From Avimonas intestinalis (lineage in GTDB: Bacteria; Bacillota; Clostridia; Oscillospirales; Acutalibacteraceae): a DNA stretch of 64,000 nt. Location: NCBI GenBank assembly GCA_904380375.1, contig CAJFID010000008.1, forward strand, positions 18,866 to 82,865, in the 5' to 3' direction. Below the pieces are notes generated by a model that had not been told where the DNA came from, did not search any database, and was given only the letters and a program-made list of their open reading frames with translations. This document shows, piece after piece, positions 41,582 to 51,341 of this stretch (the stretch's first letter is position 1; each line of letters starts with the position of its first letter). The translations under genes were made by a program, and so were the position numbers.

Positions 41582-42145
41582 ATGGCCCACCGCATCCTGA
41601 TTACCGGCGGAGTACGCAGCGGCAAGAGCCGGGCGGCCGAGCAGCGGCTGGCGGGCAGCGAACGCGTGCTTTACATTGCCACCGCCCGCTGCCTGGACGC
41701 CGAGATGGAGCGCCGCATCCAGCGCCACCGCCAGGCGCGGCCCGCCCACTGGGTCACGGCGGAGGCCAGCTCCCATCTTTCCGCGGTGCTGGAAGCCCAT
41801 CCCGAAGGGGACGTGCTGCTGGACTGCGTCTCCAACATGGTGACCAACCTGATGCTTGACGCCGAGCCCGTGTACGATTCCCTGTCCAACGACCGGGTGG
41901 AGGAGATTGAAGCCATGATCGGCCGGGAATTCGACGAGCTGATGAACGCGCTGGAGCGGCAGGACCGCCGGGCGGTCCTGGTCACCAACGAGGTGGGGCT
42001 CGGCTTGGTCGCCCCCTACCGGATGGGGCGAGTGTTCGCCGACATCCTGGGACGGCTGAACCAGCGGCTCGCCGCCCGCTGCGACGAGGTCTGCCTGATG
42101 GCCTGCGGCCTGCCGCTGACCCTGAAGGCACCCGGCGGGGAATAA
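41582..42145 (+). CDS. cobU: adenosylcobinamide kinase / adenosylcobinamide-phosphate guanylyltransferase
   Basis: 187 residues. It activates adenosylcobinamide to AdoCbi-GDP in the late (salvage) part of cobalamin synthesis. The P-loop is ITGGVRSGKSRAAE; ATARCLDAEMERRIQRHRQ and NEVGLGLVAPYRMGRVF (quoted parts of the family motifs) complete the site, with LDCVSNMVTNLM in the place of the usual DCLTLWLTNLL. It stands alone: no cobS, cobT or cobC nearby. It may support cobamide-dependent enzymes elsewhere. No cobalamin riboswitch is recognisable upstream. Confidence 0.94.
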   Translation: MAHRILITGGVRSGKSRAAEQRLAGSERVLYIATARCLDAEMERRIQRHRQARPAHWVTAEASSHLSAVLEAHPEGDVLLDCVSNMVTNLMLDAEPVYDSLSNDRVEEIEAMIGREFDELMNALERQDRRAVLVTNEVGLGLVAPYRMGRVFADILGRLNQRLAARCDEVCLMACGLPLTLKAPGGE

Positions 42146-42392
42146 AGGGCGGCGGGAACGCCGGGAAAAGAAACGCTGAAGCCCCGCGCGGAAATGCGGT
42201 GTCAAAGTGCAGGGGAAAACAGGGCTTGCAGGATCGGGTGGGAATCCATCCGCAGGCATAGGGGCCGGCGGGAGCCGGCAGGGCGGGGACGCGCCGCAGC
42301 AGGCGGCGCATCCCGCATACCGCGGGGCGGGGGGAGCGCCGGCGCGGCTCTGGGAAATATACGCCGCCAGGGCGGCACAGGGAGGCTTTCCA

Positions 42393-43337
42393 ATGCAACA
42401 GCAAACCATGGCGCAGTTAAACGCCATCCGCGAAAATGTCCGCCGGGTGATCGTCGGAAAGGATTCGGTCATCGACCTGCTGCTGATTGCAATGCTCAGC
42501 GCCGGCCACGTCCTGATTGAGGATATCCCCGGCACGGGGAAAACCACATTGGTTTCCGCGCTGGCGGCCTCGCTCGGCTGCTCGTTCCACCGCATCCAGT
42601 TCACCCCGGACGTGCTGCCCTCCGACATCACCGGCTTTACGATGTTCAACGTCAAGACGGGGGAGCAGGAGCTGCACCCCGGCGGCGTGATGCACCAGAT
42701 TGTTTTGGCGGACGAGATCAACCGCACCAGCCCCAAAACCCAGTCGGCACTGCTTGAGGTCATGCAGGAAAACCAGGTCACCATTGACGGGACGACCTAT
42801 CCCGCGCCCTCCCCTTTCATGGTGCTGGCGACCCAGAACCCCATAGAGATGGCCGGGACCTACCCCCTCCCGGAAGCGCAGCTCGACCGCTTTTTGATGT
42901 GCGTATCGATGGGGTACCCTTCGCATCAGGAGGAAATGCGGATTCTGGAAAATCACCGTCCCGGCCGCCCGACGGAGGGGCTGCGGGCGATTGTCGGCGC
43001 CGAGGACGTGCTGCGGATGCAGCGGGAGCTGGAAGAGGTGTTCTGCGCGCCCCCGGTGACCGAATACATCGTTTCAATTGCGGAGGCAACCCGCGGACTC
43101 GGCGATGTGCTCGTCGGGGTGAGCCCCCGCGGCTCGATCGCGCTGATGCAGGCGGCCAAGGGCTGCGCGCTGCTGGCCGGCCGGGCCTATGTGCTGCCGG
43201 ACGACGTGCAGAAGATGGCTCCCGCTGTCCTCTGCCACCGCCTGGTGATGCGGCTGCGCTCCGGCGTGCATAAGCAGACCCCGCAGGCGGTGATTGACGC
43301 TGTCCTGCATGCCGTGCCGGTTCCGGCGGTCAAATGA
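42393..43337 (+). CDS. MoxR-family AAA+ ATPase
   Basis: 314-residue AAA+ protein. Walker A is EDIPGTGKTTL, Walker B VLADEINRTSPKTQ, sensor 1 VLATQNP, and the C-terminal lid follows. MoxR ATPases act as chaperones that activate partner proteins, often with a DUF58/VWA partner. Here the next two genes are a DUF58 protein and a transglutaminase, the classical arrangement. ATG at 42393 with GGGAGG. The stop overlaps the start of the next gene by four bases. Confidence 0.95.
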   Translation: MQQQTMAQLNAIRENVRRVIVGKDSVIDLLLIAMLSAGHVLIEDIPGTGKTTLVSALAASLGCSFHRIQFTPDVLPSDITGFTMFNVKTGEQELHPGGVMHQIVLADEINRTSPKTQSALLEVMQENQVTIDGTTYPAPSPFMVLATQNPIEMAGTYPLPEAQLDRFLMCVSMGYPSHQEEMRILENHRPGRPTEGLRAIVGAEDVLRMQRELEEVFCAPPVTEYIVSIAEATRGLGDVLVGVSPRGSIALMQAAKGCALLAGRAYVLPDDVQKMAPAVLCHRLVMRLRSGVHKQTPQAVIDAVLHAVPVPAVK

Positions 43338-44503
43338 CCGGGCGGGGCGTCGCGGCCGTGCTGCTGTTTGCGCTGTTGCTGCTGGCGGGCTTCGCCACCG
43401 GGGTCAGCGAAATATTTGCCGCCGCCTTTATGGCCGGCTTCCTGCTCGCGTTCGCCTTGGCTTCGGCCTTGGCGGGCGCCTTTGCGCTGCGCGTAAAGCA
43501 GTCGGTTTCCTCCGCCGCCCTGGTGCGGGGAGGGATTGCGGAGGGCCGCGCGGTGCTGGAGGGCCTGTTTGTATTGCCTGCGGCCGTCCGGTGCGTTTGG
43601 GCCTCGCCGGCCGGCGGCCGTCTCGTATACGCCGCCCTGCGGTGGGGCAAAAGGCCGAGCACGGTGAGCTGCCCGCTGCTCTGCCCCCACCGGGGTGCGT
43701 GGGAGGCGGGGATCGTCCGGCTGACCTGCGGGGATGTGTTCGGGCTGTTCTGCCTGCCCGTCCCGGCGTCCCGGCGCCCCGCGCCGCTGGCCCCTCTGCT
43801 CGTCTATCCGGAGCTGTACGCCATCCCCGGCCAGCCGCCCCTCCCGCCGGCCAGCATGGAGTATTCGGAGAAGAATACAAGGACGGCCGACCAGGGGGAT
43901 TCCTTTTCGGATACCCGCCTTTACCGCAGCGGCGACCCGCTCAAGCGGATCCACTGGAAGCTGTCGATCCGTACGGGGGAGCTCCACACCCGCCAGTACG
44001 AGATGTCGCTGGATCAGCGGGCGCTTATCCTGCTGGATGACAGCGTCTGCGGCGGGGAGGATCCGGAGGCGGCGCTGGGTTATGCCGACATGGCGGCCGA
44101 ATGCGCCGCGGCGCTGGCCTATTATTACCTGTCCCATCGGCAAGGGGTTCTTCTGCTGAGTGCCGGGGAGCGGGTCGATGCCGCCGGTCCGGACGATTTT
44201 GACGAGTTGTACACGGCGCTGGCCGGCATGGCGTTTGACGCGCAGCAGCCGGCAGCGGTATGGCTGCCCCAGGCCCTGGCCGACCTGCGCGCGGTGTGCG
44301 CCTGCTATGTGATTACCCGCCGGCCCTCCGACGATGTGCTGGACTGCCTGAAGGGGGTCCCCGCGCCCCGGCGGCCGGCGGTCCTCGTCTGCCCATCGGC
44401 GGCGGACATCCCGAAAGAGGGCGAGGCGCTTGAGCAGGGGCTGCGGATCCTGCCGGTTTCCGCACCCCGGGATATTTTGGCACGATTGGGGGGCGTACAA
44501 TGA
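43334..44503 (+). CDS. DUF58 domain protein
   Basis: 389 residues. Two N-terminal hydrophobic helices (about 8-48) anchor it, and the DUF58 signature DTRLYRSGDPLKRIHWKLS lies near residue 195, followed by a VWA-like region (ALILLDDSVCGGED). DUF58 proteins work with MoxR ATPases. It overlaps both neighbours by four bases, so the three genes are translationally coupled. Precise function unknown. Confidence 0.92.
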   Translation: MTGRGVAAVLLFALLLLAGFATGVSEIFAAAFMAGFLLAFALASALAGAFALRVKQSVSSAALVRGGIAEGRAVLEGLFVLPAAVRCVWASPAGGRLVYAALRWGKRPSTVSCPLLCPHRGAWEAGIVRLTCGDVFGLFCLPVPASRRPAPLAPLLVYPELYAIPGQPPLPPASMEYSEKNTRTADQGDSFSDTRLYRSGDPLKRIHWKLSIRTGELHTRQYEMSLDQRALILLDDSVCGGEDPEAALGYADMAAECAAALAYYYLSHRQGVLLLSAGERVDAAGPDDFDELYTALAGMAFDAQQPAAVWLPQALADLRAVCACYVITRRPSDDVLDCLKGVPAPRRPAVLVCPSAADIPKEGEALEQGLRILPVSAPRDILARLGGVQ

Positions 44504-46953
44504 CGGTTCCTGTGCTGCGCCGCCTTGATCTTCGGCGCCGGCCGGCGGACGGGTGGCTGCTGCTTTTTGACGCCCTCTGCTGCTGGCTGATCAGCTTGGG
44601 CGTCCTTTTTACCCTGCGGCAGCTGTTCCGCTTTGACAATCCGGCGGGGATGATCCTGCTGCGTTCGGCCGTGACGACGGCGGCCGTCGCCGTGCTCACC
44701 CGGCGGTGGTGGATCCCGCCGGCGGCGGCCGGCGGGGTGGTGCTTCTGGTGGCGCTGGGCGGCCGGCTGCCGGATGCGTGGGATTATGTTTCCGGCCTTT
44801 TCGCGTGGTGGGTCACCCGTTTCCCGCCCCTTTCCCCGTACAATACGCCGGGGACGGTGGAGCTGGTGCAGTGGCTGATTACGCTGGCGGTCTGCGCCCT
44901 GGCGTTTTTCCTGGTGCGGCGGGTGCGGCTGGTCTCGGTCCTGCTGTTTTTTGCCGCGGCGCTCCTGGCCGTGGTGTATCTGGCCGGGTTCCGGGAGAAC
45001 CGCGCCGCCCTCTTCTTCTTTGCCGCCGGGATCTGCCCGCTGCTTGCTCGGGGCTACTTTGCCCGCCTTTGCCGGCGGGCGGACGGCGTGGTCGGCTCGT
45101 TCCGGCGGATCCTGCCGGCGGCGGTGGCGGCCTGCACCGCCGGCGCCCTGCTGGTGCTGCTGGCCGTGCCGGAGAATACTGCCGGCTGGAAGAGCCCGGT
45201 GCTGGCCGACCAGCTGTCCGGTATCCAGAGGCTCTGGAGGGGGGACGTGCTTTCCCTGCAGGGAGAGCCCTTTTCCCTGGAAACCTCCGGCCTGCAGCCG
45301 AACCAGGGCCGGCTGGGCGGCGACCTGCACTTAAGCCATACGCCGGTGCTGGCGGTGGAAACCGATTCCCCCACCCTCCTCAAGGGGATGGTCTATTCCC
45401 AGTACACCGGCAGCGGCTGGGAGGCCGACCCCGCCCAGGATTTCCTCCTCCCTTCGGGGGAGGCGATTCTGACGGGGGGAATAGAGACGGTGGCGGAATC
45501 GGAGGGGGCGGATCAGGCGTTTGACGAAACCTTCGGGCGGCTTTTGCCGCGGGACGCCTGGGGCACCAACCCCCTCACCGACGCGATGCCGTCCGGCTAC
45601 GCGGAGGTCACCCTGCTTCTGGGGGGCTACTCCCTCTATGTCCCCGAACGCCTCGATTCCCTGGCTTCGGGGGCCTCGGATACGCTGCTGTTCAACACGC
45701 GCTCCGAGGTTTTTGTCCGCTCCCAGCTGCCGAGCAACACCACCTACCGGATGCAGTACCGGCTTTTTGACCGCTCCCTGGCCGGCAGCCGGATTCCGGG
45801 GATTGAATGGGACAGCGCGGTGGAATCCTCCAGCCTGTACGACGAATATTACGCGCAGGCGGCGGCCCAGTACCTTGCGCTCCCGCCCGACCTGCCCGCG
45901 TCAATCGCGACCATGGCCAGGGAAATCGCCGCGCAGGAAACCTCCCCCTACCGGCAGGCGGAGCGGCTGGAAGCCTATCTGCGAAACAACTATACCTATA
46001 CCCTGACGCCCGGCAGCGTCCCGCGTGACCGGGATTTCGTGGAGTATTTCTTGGAAACCGGCGAGGGCTACTGCGTGTATTTTGCCTCCGCCATGGCGGT
46101 GATGGCCCGCACGCTGGGCATCCCTTCCCGCTTTGTGATCGGGTACGGCCTGCAGTCCTCCGGCGGGAGATGGATGGCGTATGCGGATACGGCGCACGCC
46201 TGGGTGGAATGCTATATCCGCGGCGTCGGCTGGGTCGCCTTTGACCCCACGGCCGGTTCCTCCTACCGCGACCCCGGGAACCGGGAGCAGGTCAACCCCT
46301 CAATGCCGGAGCATATCGTGACGTCCTCCACGCTCACCTCTACCACCTCGTCGGGCAGCACGACCGCTTCCGCCCCGCCGCCCACGACCTCCGCCCCCTC
46401 CAACAATGCCGGTACGCCCGGCAGAGACGGGGACGCTGAGCGCGGCTCCCTCGGGCTGCTCCTGGGGACGGCGGCGGCCTTGCTGCTGCTGGCGGCGCTG
46501 ATCGTCCTGCGGGTGATCCGGCGGCGGCGCGCCTTTGACCTGCCGGTGCTGCAGGCCCGCCTGCACACCCCGGAGGCCTGTGCCGAGGCGTATTACCGCG
46601 ACCTCCTCCGGCAGCTCCGCCTGCTCGGGCTGGAGCCAAAGACGGGGGAGACGATGCGGCAGTTCGGCCAGCGGGCCGCGAAGCGGCTCCCGGAGACGGC
46701 CGAGAAGGAGAAGCGGAGGGCCGGGCGAAGCAAGAAGCCGGACGGGCAGGATCCCGCAGCGGCAGTTCCCTATGAGCAGGCCGCGGCCCGCCTGAACGCC
46801 GCGCTGGATGTCGTCATGGATTGGCGGTACGGCGGGAAGAAGCCCTCCCAGCGGGAGCTGGAAACCCTGTCCGAGGCCCACGGCGGGCTGGAACCGCTGG
46901 TGCGCCGGAGGCTGGGGGCCTGGCGGTATTTCCTGCGCCGCCGGCTGTTCTGA
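44500..46953 (+). CDS. transglutaminase-domain membrane protein (TgpA-like)
   Basis: 817 residues. About six N-terminal transmembrane helices (to about 225) are followed by an extracytoplasmic transglutaminase-like domain: the catalytic Cys is in GEGYCVYFAS, the His in TAHAWVECY and the Asp in FDPTAGS. A Ser/Thr-rich linker (about 605-640) precedes a last helix (GLLLGTAAALLLLAALIVL) and a cytosolic DUF4129-like tail. With MoxR and DUF58 this forms the widespread operon whose role may be envelope remodelling. Length and order are normal for the family. Confidence 0.93.
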   Translation: MTVPVLRRLDLRRRPADGWLLLFDALCCWLISLGVLFTLRQLFRFDNPAGMILLRSAVTTAAVAVLTRRWWIPPAAAGGVVLLVALGGRLPDAWDYVSGLFAWWVTRFPPLSPYNTPGTVELVQWLITLAVCALAFFLVRRVRLVSVLLFFAAALLAVVYLAGFRENRAALFFFAAGICPLLARGYFARLCRRADGVVGSFRRILPAAVAACTAGALLVLLAVPENTAGWKSPVLADQLSGIQRLWRGDVLSLQGEPFSLETSGLQPNQGRLGGDLHLSHTPVLAVETDSPTLLKGMVYSQYTGSGWEADPAQDFLLPSGEAILTGGIETVAESEGADQAFDETFGRLLPRDAWGTNPLTDAMPSGYAEVTLLLGGYSLYVPERLDSLASGASDTLLFNTRSEVFVRSQLPSNTTYRMQYRLFDRSLAGSRIPGIEWDSAVESSSLYDEYYAQAAAQYLALPPDLPASIATMAREIAAQETSPYRQAERLEAYLRNNYTYTLTPGSVPRDRDFVEYFLETGEGYCVYFASAMAVMARTLGIPSRFVIGYGLQSSGGRWMAYADTAHAWVECYIRGVGWVAFDPTAGSSYRDPGNREQVNPSMPEHIVTSSTLTSTTSSGSTTASAPPPTTSAPSNNAGTPGRDGDAERGSLGLLLGTAAALLLLAALIVLRVIRRRRAFDLPVLQARLHTPEACAEAYYRDLLRQLRLLGLEPKTGETMRQFGQRAAKRLPETAEKEKRRAGRSKKPDGQDPAAAVPYEQAAARLNAALDVVMDWRYGGKKPSQRELETLSEAHGGLEPLVRRRLGAWRYFLRRRLF

Positions 46954-47359
46954 AGCGTTGGACACCCGCCGCTGGGGAAATGAGCGGCCGGGATGGAGCC
47001 GAAGGGACAGCGATAGGAAAAGAGAAAGGCAGGGAAAAGGCGGGGAAGAGCTAGGAAAAAGGCGGAAGGGGGGCCATCGGGATTTCCGTTCCCGTCCGGC
47101 GCCCCCTGCGGCCCCGGCTTTCGGAGTGCTTGGAGGCTTACCCGGCGCCCTTTTTGCCGCGGCTTTCCGCCGGCTTCTTGCTCCTTTGTTTTCTGCTTTC
47201 TCCCATGATTCCCCCTTCCTTGTCTCGGCCTCCTTTTCCTGCTTTTTCCGGCGCATGGCGGAGAGACGCTTCGGAAGGCGGCGTCCTTTCTGCTTCGGTG
47301 AGGCCGGGGCCGACCTCTTGAAATCCGGATTTTTGTGGAAATGTCCGGCGGGTTTGTGG
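46954..47359. other. intergenic region with polypurine tract
   Basis: No gene seen. Plus-strand polypurine runs occur at about 46990-47065. No clear terminator for the upstream operon was found. Confidence 0.5.
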
Positions 47360-47365
47360 TATAAT
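47360..47365 (+). promoter_or_regulatory. -10 element upstream of nadE
   Basis: Exact TATAAT in the context TTTGTGGTATAATCAGG; no good -35 at 17 bases. It implies a leader of about 270 bases. Confidence 0.5.
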
Positions 47366-47450
47366 CAGGGAAGGCCGCTGGGGCGCGGCAATCCGGAGGC
47401 ACCCTGCGCTTGGGGGTATCCCCCGCGTTCCTAGGGGATTCCCCGGCCGC

Positions 47451-47484
47451 GCAGCCTCGCTGGCCCCGCAGCCTCGCTGGCCCC
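47451..47484. repeat. 17-bp direct duplication in the nadE leader
   Basis: GCAGCCTCGCTGGCCCC occurs twice head to tail (47451-47467, 47468-47484). Confidence 0.9.
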
Positions 47485-47642
47485 GCCCGTGCGGCAGAGG
47501 CCGCGCCTCCGCATTCCGGACGGGAGCAGGCGGATGCGCCAAAAAAAGGGTTTCCCCACGGCTCCGTTCCCCGGGAAAATTCCCGGGAAAATCCGGGGCA
47601 GCCCTTTGAAAATCCTAGGAAAATCCGAAAGGACGAAAGACA

Positions 47643-49535
47643 ATGCAAGACGGTTATCTCCGCGTGGCGGCGGCCACCCCGGCCATCCGGGTGGCGGACT
47701 GCGCGTACAATGCCCGGCAGATCCTTGCCCTGGCGGACAAGGCGCCGGCGGATACCTCCCTGCTGGTGTTCCCGGAGCTCTGCGTGACCGGCTACACCTG
47801 CGGCGACCTGTTTTTCCAGCCCGCCCTGCTCAAGGCGGCGGAGGAGGCGGTGGCCTTCCTGCTGCGGGAGACGGCGGAACGGGACATGGTGCTGCTGGTC
47901 GGCGTACCGGTGGCCAGCCGCTCGGGCCTGTACAACTGCGCGGCGGTCTGCCACCGCGGCCGGCTGCTGGGGCTGGTGCCGAAGTCATACCTGCCCTCCT
48001 ACGCGGAATTTTACGAGGGGCGCTGGTTTACCCCGGCCAAGGACGAGCAGACCCTGCTGCGGTACGCGGGGCAGGATACGTTGCTTTCCCGCAGCCAGAT
48101 TTTTGCCTGCCGCTCCCTGCCGGATTTCAAGCTCGGGGTGGAGATCTGCGAGGACCTTTGGGCCTCTCCCCAGCCCTCCGAGCGACTGACCGACGCGGGG
48201 GCGACGGTGATTGCCAACCTCTCGGCCAGCACCGAGGGCATCGGCAAGCCCGCGTACCGGCGGCAGCTGGTCTCCCTGCAGTCCGCCCGCCTGCTGTGCG
48301 CCTATGTGTTTGCGGACGCGGGTGAGGGGGAATCCACCACCGACGTGGTGTTTTCCGGCCACAATATGATTGCGGAAAACGGCGCGGTGCTGGCGGAAAG
48401 CGCCCGCTTTACCACGGGGCTGACCGCCGCGGAGGTGGATCTGGCTCATCTGGCGTTTGACCGGCGGCGGATTACCACCTGCACCAATTCCGGCAGCATG
48501 ACGGAAATCCCCTTTGACCTCGGCATCAAGCCGCTCCGGCTGACCCGCCCGGTGCCGCCGGCGCCCTTTATCCCGTCCGACCCGGCCGCCAAGGAGGCGT
48601 GCTGCGAGGAAATCCTCAACATCCAGGCCGCCGGGCTGAAAAAGCGGCTGGAGCATACCGGCGGCTGCGCGGTGCTGGGCCTGTCCGGCGGGCTGGATTC
48701 CGCGCTGGCGCTGCTGGTGACGGTGCGGGCCTACGACCGGCTGGGCAAGCCGCGCAGCGACATCCACGCGGCGACGATGCCCTGCTTCGGCACCACCAGC
48801 CGCACCCTGAACAACGCCCGCACCCTGGCCGGGGCCTGCGGCGCGACGCTGCATGAGATCGACATCACCCGCGCGGTCACCCAGCATCTGAACGACATCG
48901 GGCATACGGGCGCGCACGACGTGACCTACGAAAACGCCCAGGCCAGGGAGCGCACCCAGGTGCTGATGGACCTGGCCAACCAGCGGGGGGGCCTGGTCAT
49001 CGGCACCGGCGACCTGTCGGAGCTGGCGCTCGGCTGGGCGACCTACAACGGCGACCATATGTCGATGTACGGGGTGAACGCCTCGGTGCCCAAGACGCTG
49101 GTGCGCTACCTGGTCGATTACGAGGCGCGGCGGTACGGCGGGGTGATCGGCGGCGCGCTGACCGATATCCTTGACACCCCCGTCAGCCCCGAGCTGCTCC
49201 CTCCCGAGAACGGGCAGATCTCCCAGAAGACGGAGGAGCTGGTCGGCCCCTACGAGCTGCACGACTTCTTTTTGTACCATTTCCTCCGCTTTGGGGATTC
49301 CCCGTCGAAGATTTACCGGCTGGCAGTATACGCCTTTGCCGGCCGCTTTGCGGAGGGGGAGATCAAGAAGTGGCTGAAAACCTTCTGCCGCCGCTTCTTT
49401 GCCCAGCAGTTCAAGCGCTCCTGCCTGCCGGACGGTCCCCGGGTGGGGAGCGTCGCGCTCTCCCCGCGCGGGGACTGGCGGATGCCCTCCGACGCGTCGG
49501 CCGCCCTCTGGCTCGCCGAGGCAGAGGCGCTGTAG
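47643..49535 (+). CDS. nadE: glutamine-dependent NAD+ synthetase
   Basis: 630 residues, typical for the two-domain enzyme. The N-terminal nitrilase-like glutaminase has the Glu-Lys-Cys triad in VFPELCVTGY, LVPKSYLPSY and GVEICEDLWA. The C-terminal synthetase has the ATP-binding LGLSGGLDSALALL, then GTGDLSELALGW. It converts deamido-NAD to NAD using glutamine and ATP, the last step of NAD synthesis. The ATG follows AAAGGACG. It is convergent with the anti-sigma-like gene, with a terminator between. Confidence 0.97.
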   Translation: MQDGYLRVAAATPAIRVADCAYNARQILALADKAPADTSLLVFPELCVTGYTCGDLFFQPALLKAAEEAVAFLLRETAERDMVLLVGVPVASRSGLYNCAAVCHRGRLLGLVPKSYLPSYAEFYEGRWFTPAKDEQTLLRYAGQDTLLSRSQIFACRSLPDFKLGVEICEDLWASPQPSERLTDAGATVIANLSASTEGIGKPAYRRQLVSLQSARLLCAYVFADAGEGESTTDVVFSGHNMIAENGAVLAESARFTTGLTAAEVDLAHLAFDRRRITTCTNSGSMTEIPFDLGIKPLRLTRPVPPAPFIPSDPAAKEACCEEILNIQAAGLKKRLEHTGGCAVLGLSGGLDSALALLVTVRAYDRLGKPRSDIHAATMPCFGTTSRTLNNARTLAGACGATLHEIDITRAVTQHLNDIGHTGAHDVTYENAQARERTQVLMDLANQRGGLVIGTGDLSELALGWATYNGDHMSMYGVNASVPKTLVRYLVDYEARRYGGVIGGALTDILDTPVSPELLPPENGQISQKTEELVGPYELHDFFLYHFLRFGDSPSKIYRLAVYAFAGRFAEGEIKKWLKTFCRRFFAQQFKRSCLPDGPRVGSVALSPRGDWRMPSDASAALWLAEAEAL

Positions 49536-49568
49536 GCGGAGTGGGGGACGTCTCCTTCAAAAAAGCAG

Positions 49569-49607
49569 CCCGGGGCCTCCCTTACAGGGGGGAAGCCCCG
49601 GGTTTTT
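49569..49607. terminator. terminator between nadE and the sigma-factor partner gene
   Basis: Stem CCCGGGGC/GCCCCGGG (49569-49576, 49595-49602) with an internal CTCCC/GGGGG pairing, then TTTTTGCTG. The left side starts AAAAAAGCAG, so the minus strand also gets a U-tract. Confidence 0.85.
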
Positions 49608-49615
49608 GCTGTGTG

Positions 49616-50650
49616 TTAGGCTGCCGGTGCGTCCGCCGCCTCTATTTGGAGGATTTGCTGCTTCCAAAGCCGGCCGATCGTGGCCGGTTCCCCCGCATAG
49701 GTCACGGTGATCCGGTCGCCCACCGCGTAATTGGCCGTTTCCCCGGGCTCCAGGTCGATCCCCAATGAGGCGGCGCCTTCCCCCTCATCGGGGGCGATGG
49801 CAATGTGCCCGGCCATCGGGTCCACCACGGTGACCCGGCCGCTGACGGTGTGGGTTTTCCCGGCGGGACCGGCGACCTCCTCCACCAGCGCCGCCAGCCC
49901 TTGCAGGAAATCCGCCTCCGATACGTTTTTGGTCCCCACATAATACCCGACGCCGTTTTGGAGGAATTCCACGTAATAGCAGCTATCCCCGTCCCCGTCC
50001 GTGTAGTGGAACAGCGCCAGGGAGCGCCCGCCCCATTCGGTGAAATGCAGCTCGTCCTCCGACAAGGTGAAAGCATCGTAGGGATGCAGGAACGCTTTGG
50101 CCAGGGTGACGGCAAAGACCTGCTCCCCGTCCTCCGTGGCAAAGGTCACGCTGTTCCCGTCGTAATATACCCCCCAGCCCTGGGACTGGTAAACGCCGTA
50201 TCCGCCGTCCGGCGGGACGCGTCGGAAAGCGGGAAGGGCCTCCTCAACCGGCAGCGCGGCGCCGAAATAGGCGAGCAGCTCGTCATAGGACAGGGGGGTG
50301 AAGTCCTCGCCGGATAGGTTGATTTGCGCGGTGACGCCGGCCGGTTCCCCGATTTCGTTGATGTTTGCCGTGATGGAAAGCGGCGGCGCCCCGCCCGGCA
50401 GCGACGGGGCGGAGAGGGACGACGCGCCACCTTCGCCTGGGGCCGCCGCCGGCGCCGTCAGAAGGGAGACGGACAGGACGGCGATGCAGGCGGCGGCGGC
50501 CGCCGCCGTTGCCGCGATCCCCTTCCATGGGAAAAGGGCCGGGCGGCTCCCCTTGGAGCGGCGCGCCAGGAAATCCTCCGTGTCCTGAAGGATCGCGTCG
50601 TCGATCCCGCCGACGGCCTGGGAAAGCATATCCTTATTCCGAAGATTCAT
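49616..50650 (-). CDS. membrane-anchored protein, putative anti-sigma factor or sigma partner
   Basis: 344 residues. A cytosolic N terminus of about 45 residues, one hydrophobic helix (IAATAAAAAACIAVLSVSLLTA) and an external domain of about 270 residues form the topology of an anti-sigma factor. The external part is rich in beta strands and acidic residues. The last 75 residues (HTVSGRVTVVDPMAGHIAIAP) resemble a small OB-like domain also seen in clostridial secreted proteins. No catalytic motif. The ATG at 50650 overlaps the end of the sigma factor gene, so the two are coupled, which is the main evidence for the role. Confidence 0.75.
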   Translation of the reverse strand: MNLRNKDMLSQAVGGIDDAILQDTEDFLARRSKGSRPALFPWKGIAATAAAAAACIAVLSVSLLTAPAAAPGEGGASSLSAPSLPGGAPPLSITANINEIGEPAGVTAQINLSGEDFTPLSYDELLAYFGAALPVEEALPAFRRVPPDGGYGVYQSQGWGVYYDGNSVTFATEDGEQVFAVTLAKAFLHPYDAFTLSEDELHFTEWGGRSLALFHYTDGDGDSCYYVEFLQNGVGYYVGTKNVSEADFLQGLAALVEEVAGPAGKTHTVSGRVTVVDPMAGHIAIAPDEGEGAASLGIDLEPGETANYAVGDRITVTYAGEPATIGRLWKQQILQIEAADAPAA

Positions 50651-51215
50651 CAAACAGGGCCTCCTTTTCTAATTCCCGCTTCAGGCCGGAACGGATGCGG
50701 CTGAGCATATTGGCCGTTTTCGTTTCGCTGAAGCCGAAAAGTGCGGAAATTTCTTTGACCGAGTAGCAATACCAATACCGGCAGACAAATACCCGCCGTT
50801 TTTCGCGGGGCAGGGCATACAGGTAGCGGGAAATGGCGCGGGAAAGCGCTTTGGCCTGCATTTCCTGTTCCACCTCCTGCTCCACCGTCCGGCCGGCGGG
50901 CAGGCATTCCGCCAGCTCGTCAATCGAGAGCGTAGCTTCCCCGCCGCGCTTGGCGGCGTTCCTCCGGCTCAGGCGGTTTAAGGCGATCCGGCGCGTCAGC
51001 TTCCCCAGGAAGGCGGCGAGGTTGGCCGGGCGGTGGGGCGGGATGCTGTTCCATGCGGCGAGGTAGGCGTCGTTTACGCATTCCTCCGCATCCTCCGCAC
51101 AGCGCAGGATGTTGCAGGCGATCCGGCGGCAGTACCGCCCGTATTGGGCGTCGGTGGCCGGTATGGCCTGCGCGGAGCGGGCCCAGTATAATTCGACGAT
51201 GCCGTCGTCCGTCAT
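50634..51215 (-). CDS. ECF-type sigma-70 family RNA polymerase sigma factor
   Basis: 193 residues. Region 2 is seen in RRIACNILRCAEDAEECVNDAYLAAWNSIP and region 4 in LPREKRRVFVCRYWYCYSVKEISALFGFSETKTANMLSRIRSGLKREL (described in parts), with the typical YSVKEISALF helix-turn-helix. ECF sigma factors respond to envelope or other signals released by a cognate anti-sigma factor, here probably the next gene. ATG at 51215 with GAGGGAGGG. An autoregulated promoter is likely upstream, but no ECF-type -35 was recognised. Confidence 0.93.
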   Translation of the reverse strand: MTDDGIVELYWARSAQAIPATDAQYGRYCRRIACNILRCAEDAEECVNDAYLAAWNSIPPHRPANLAAFLGKLTRRIALNRLSRRNAAKRGGEATLSIDELAECLPAGRTVEQEVEQEMQAKALSRAISRYLYALPREKRRVFVCRYWYCYSVKEISALFGFSETKTANMLSRIRSGLKRELEKEALFDESSE

Positions 51216-51341
51216 CCGTTGTCCCTCCCTCGTTTGAAAAGGCCTTTTCACCCAGTATACTCAAGAAAAAGGGAAATTCCTCGCGCCGTTCCCGGCGGAT
51301 TTGGAAAAAACGGGGGCTGAGCCCGGCGGAAAAAATTCGCC

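Noticed and set aside
42237..42247. GGTGGGAATCC, found in cobalamin aptamers, between cobU and moxR
   Set aside because: The remaining conserved segments (CCCGC...CTGTGA and B12 box) are missing, and the downstream gene is a MoxR ATPase.
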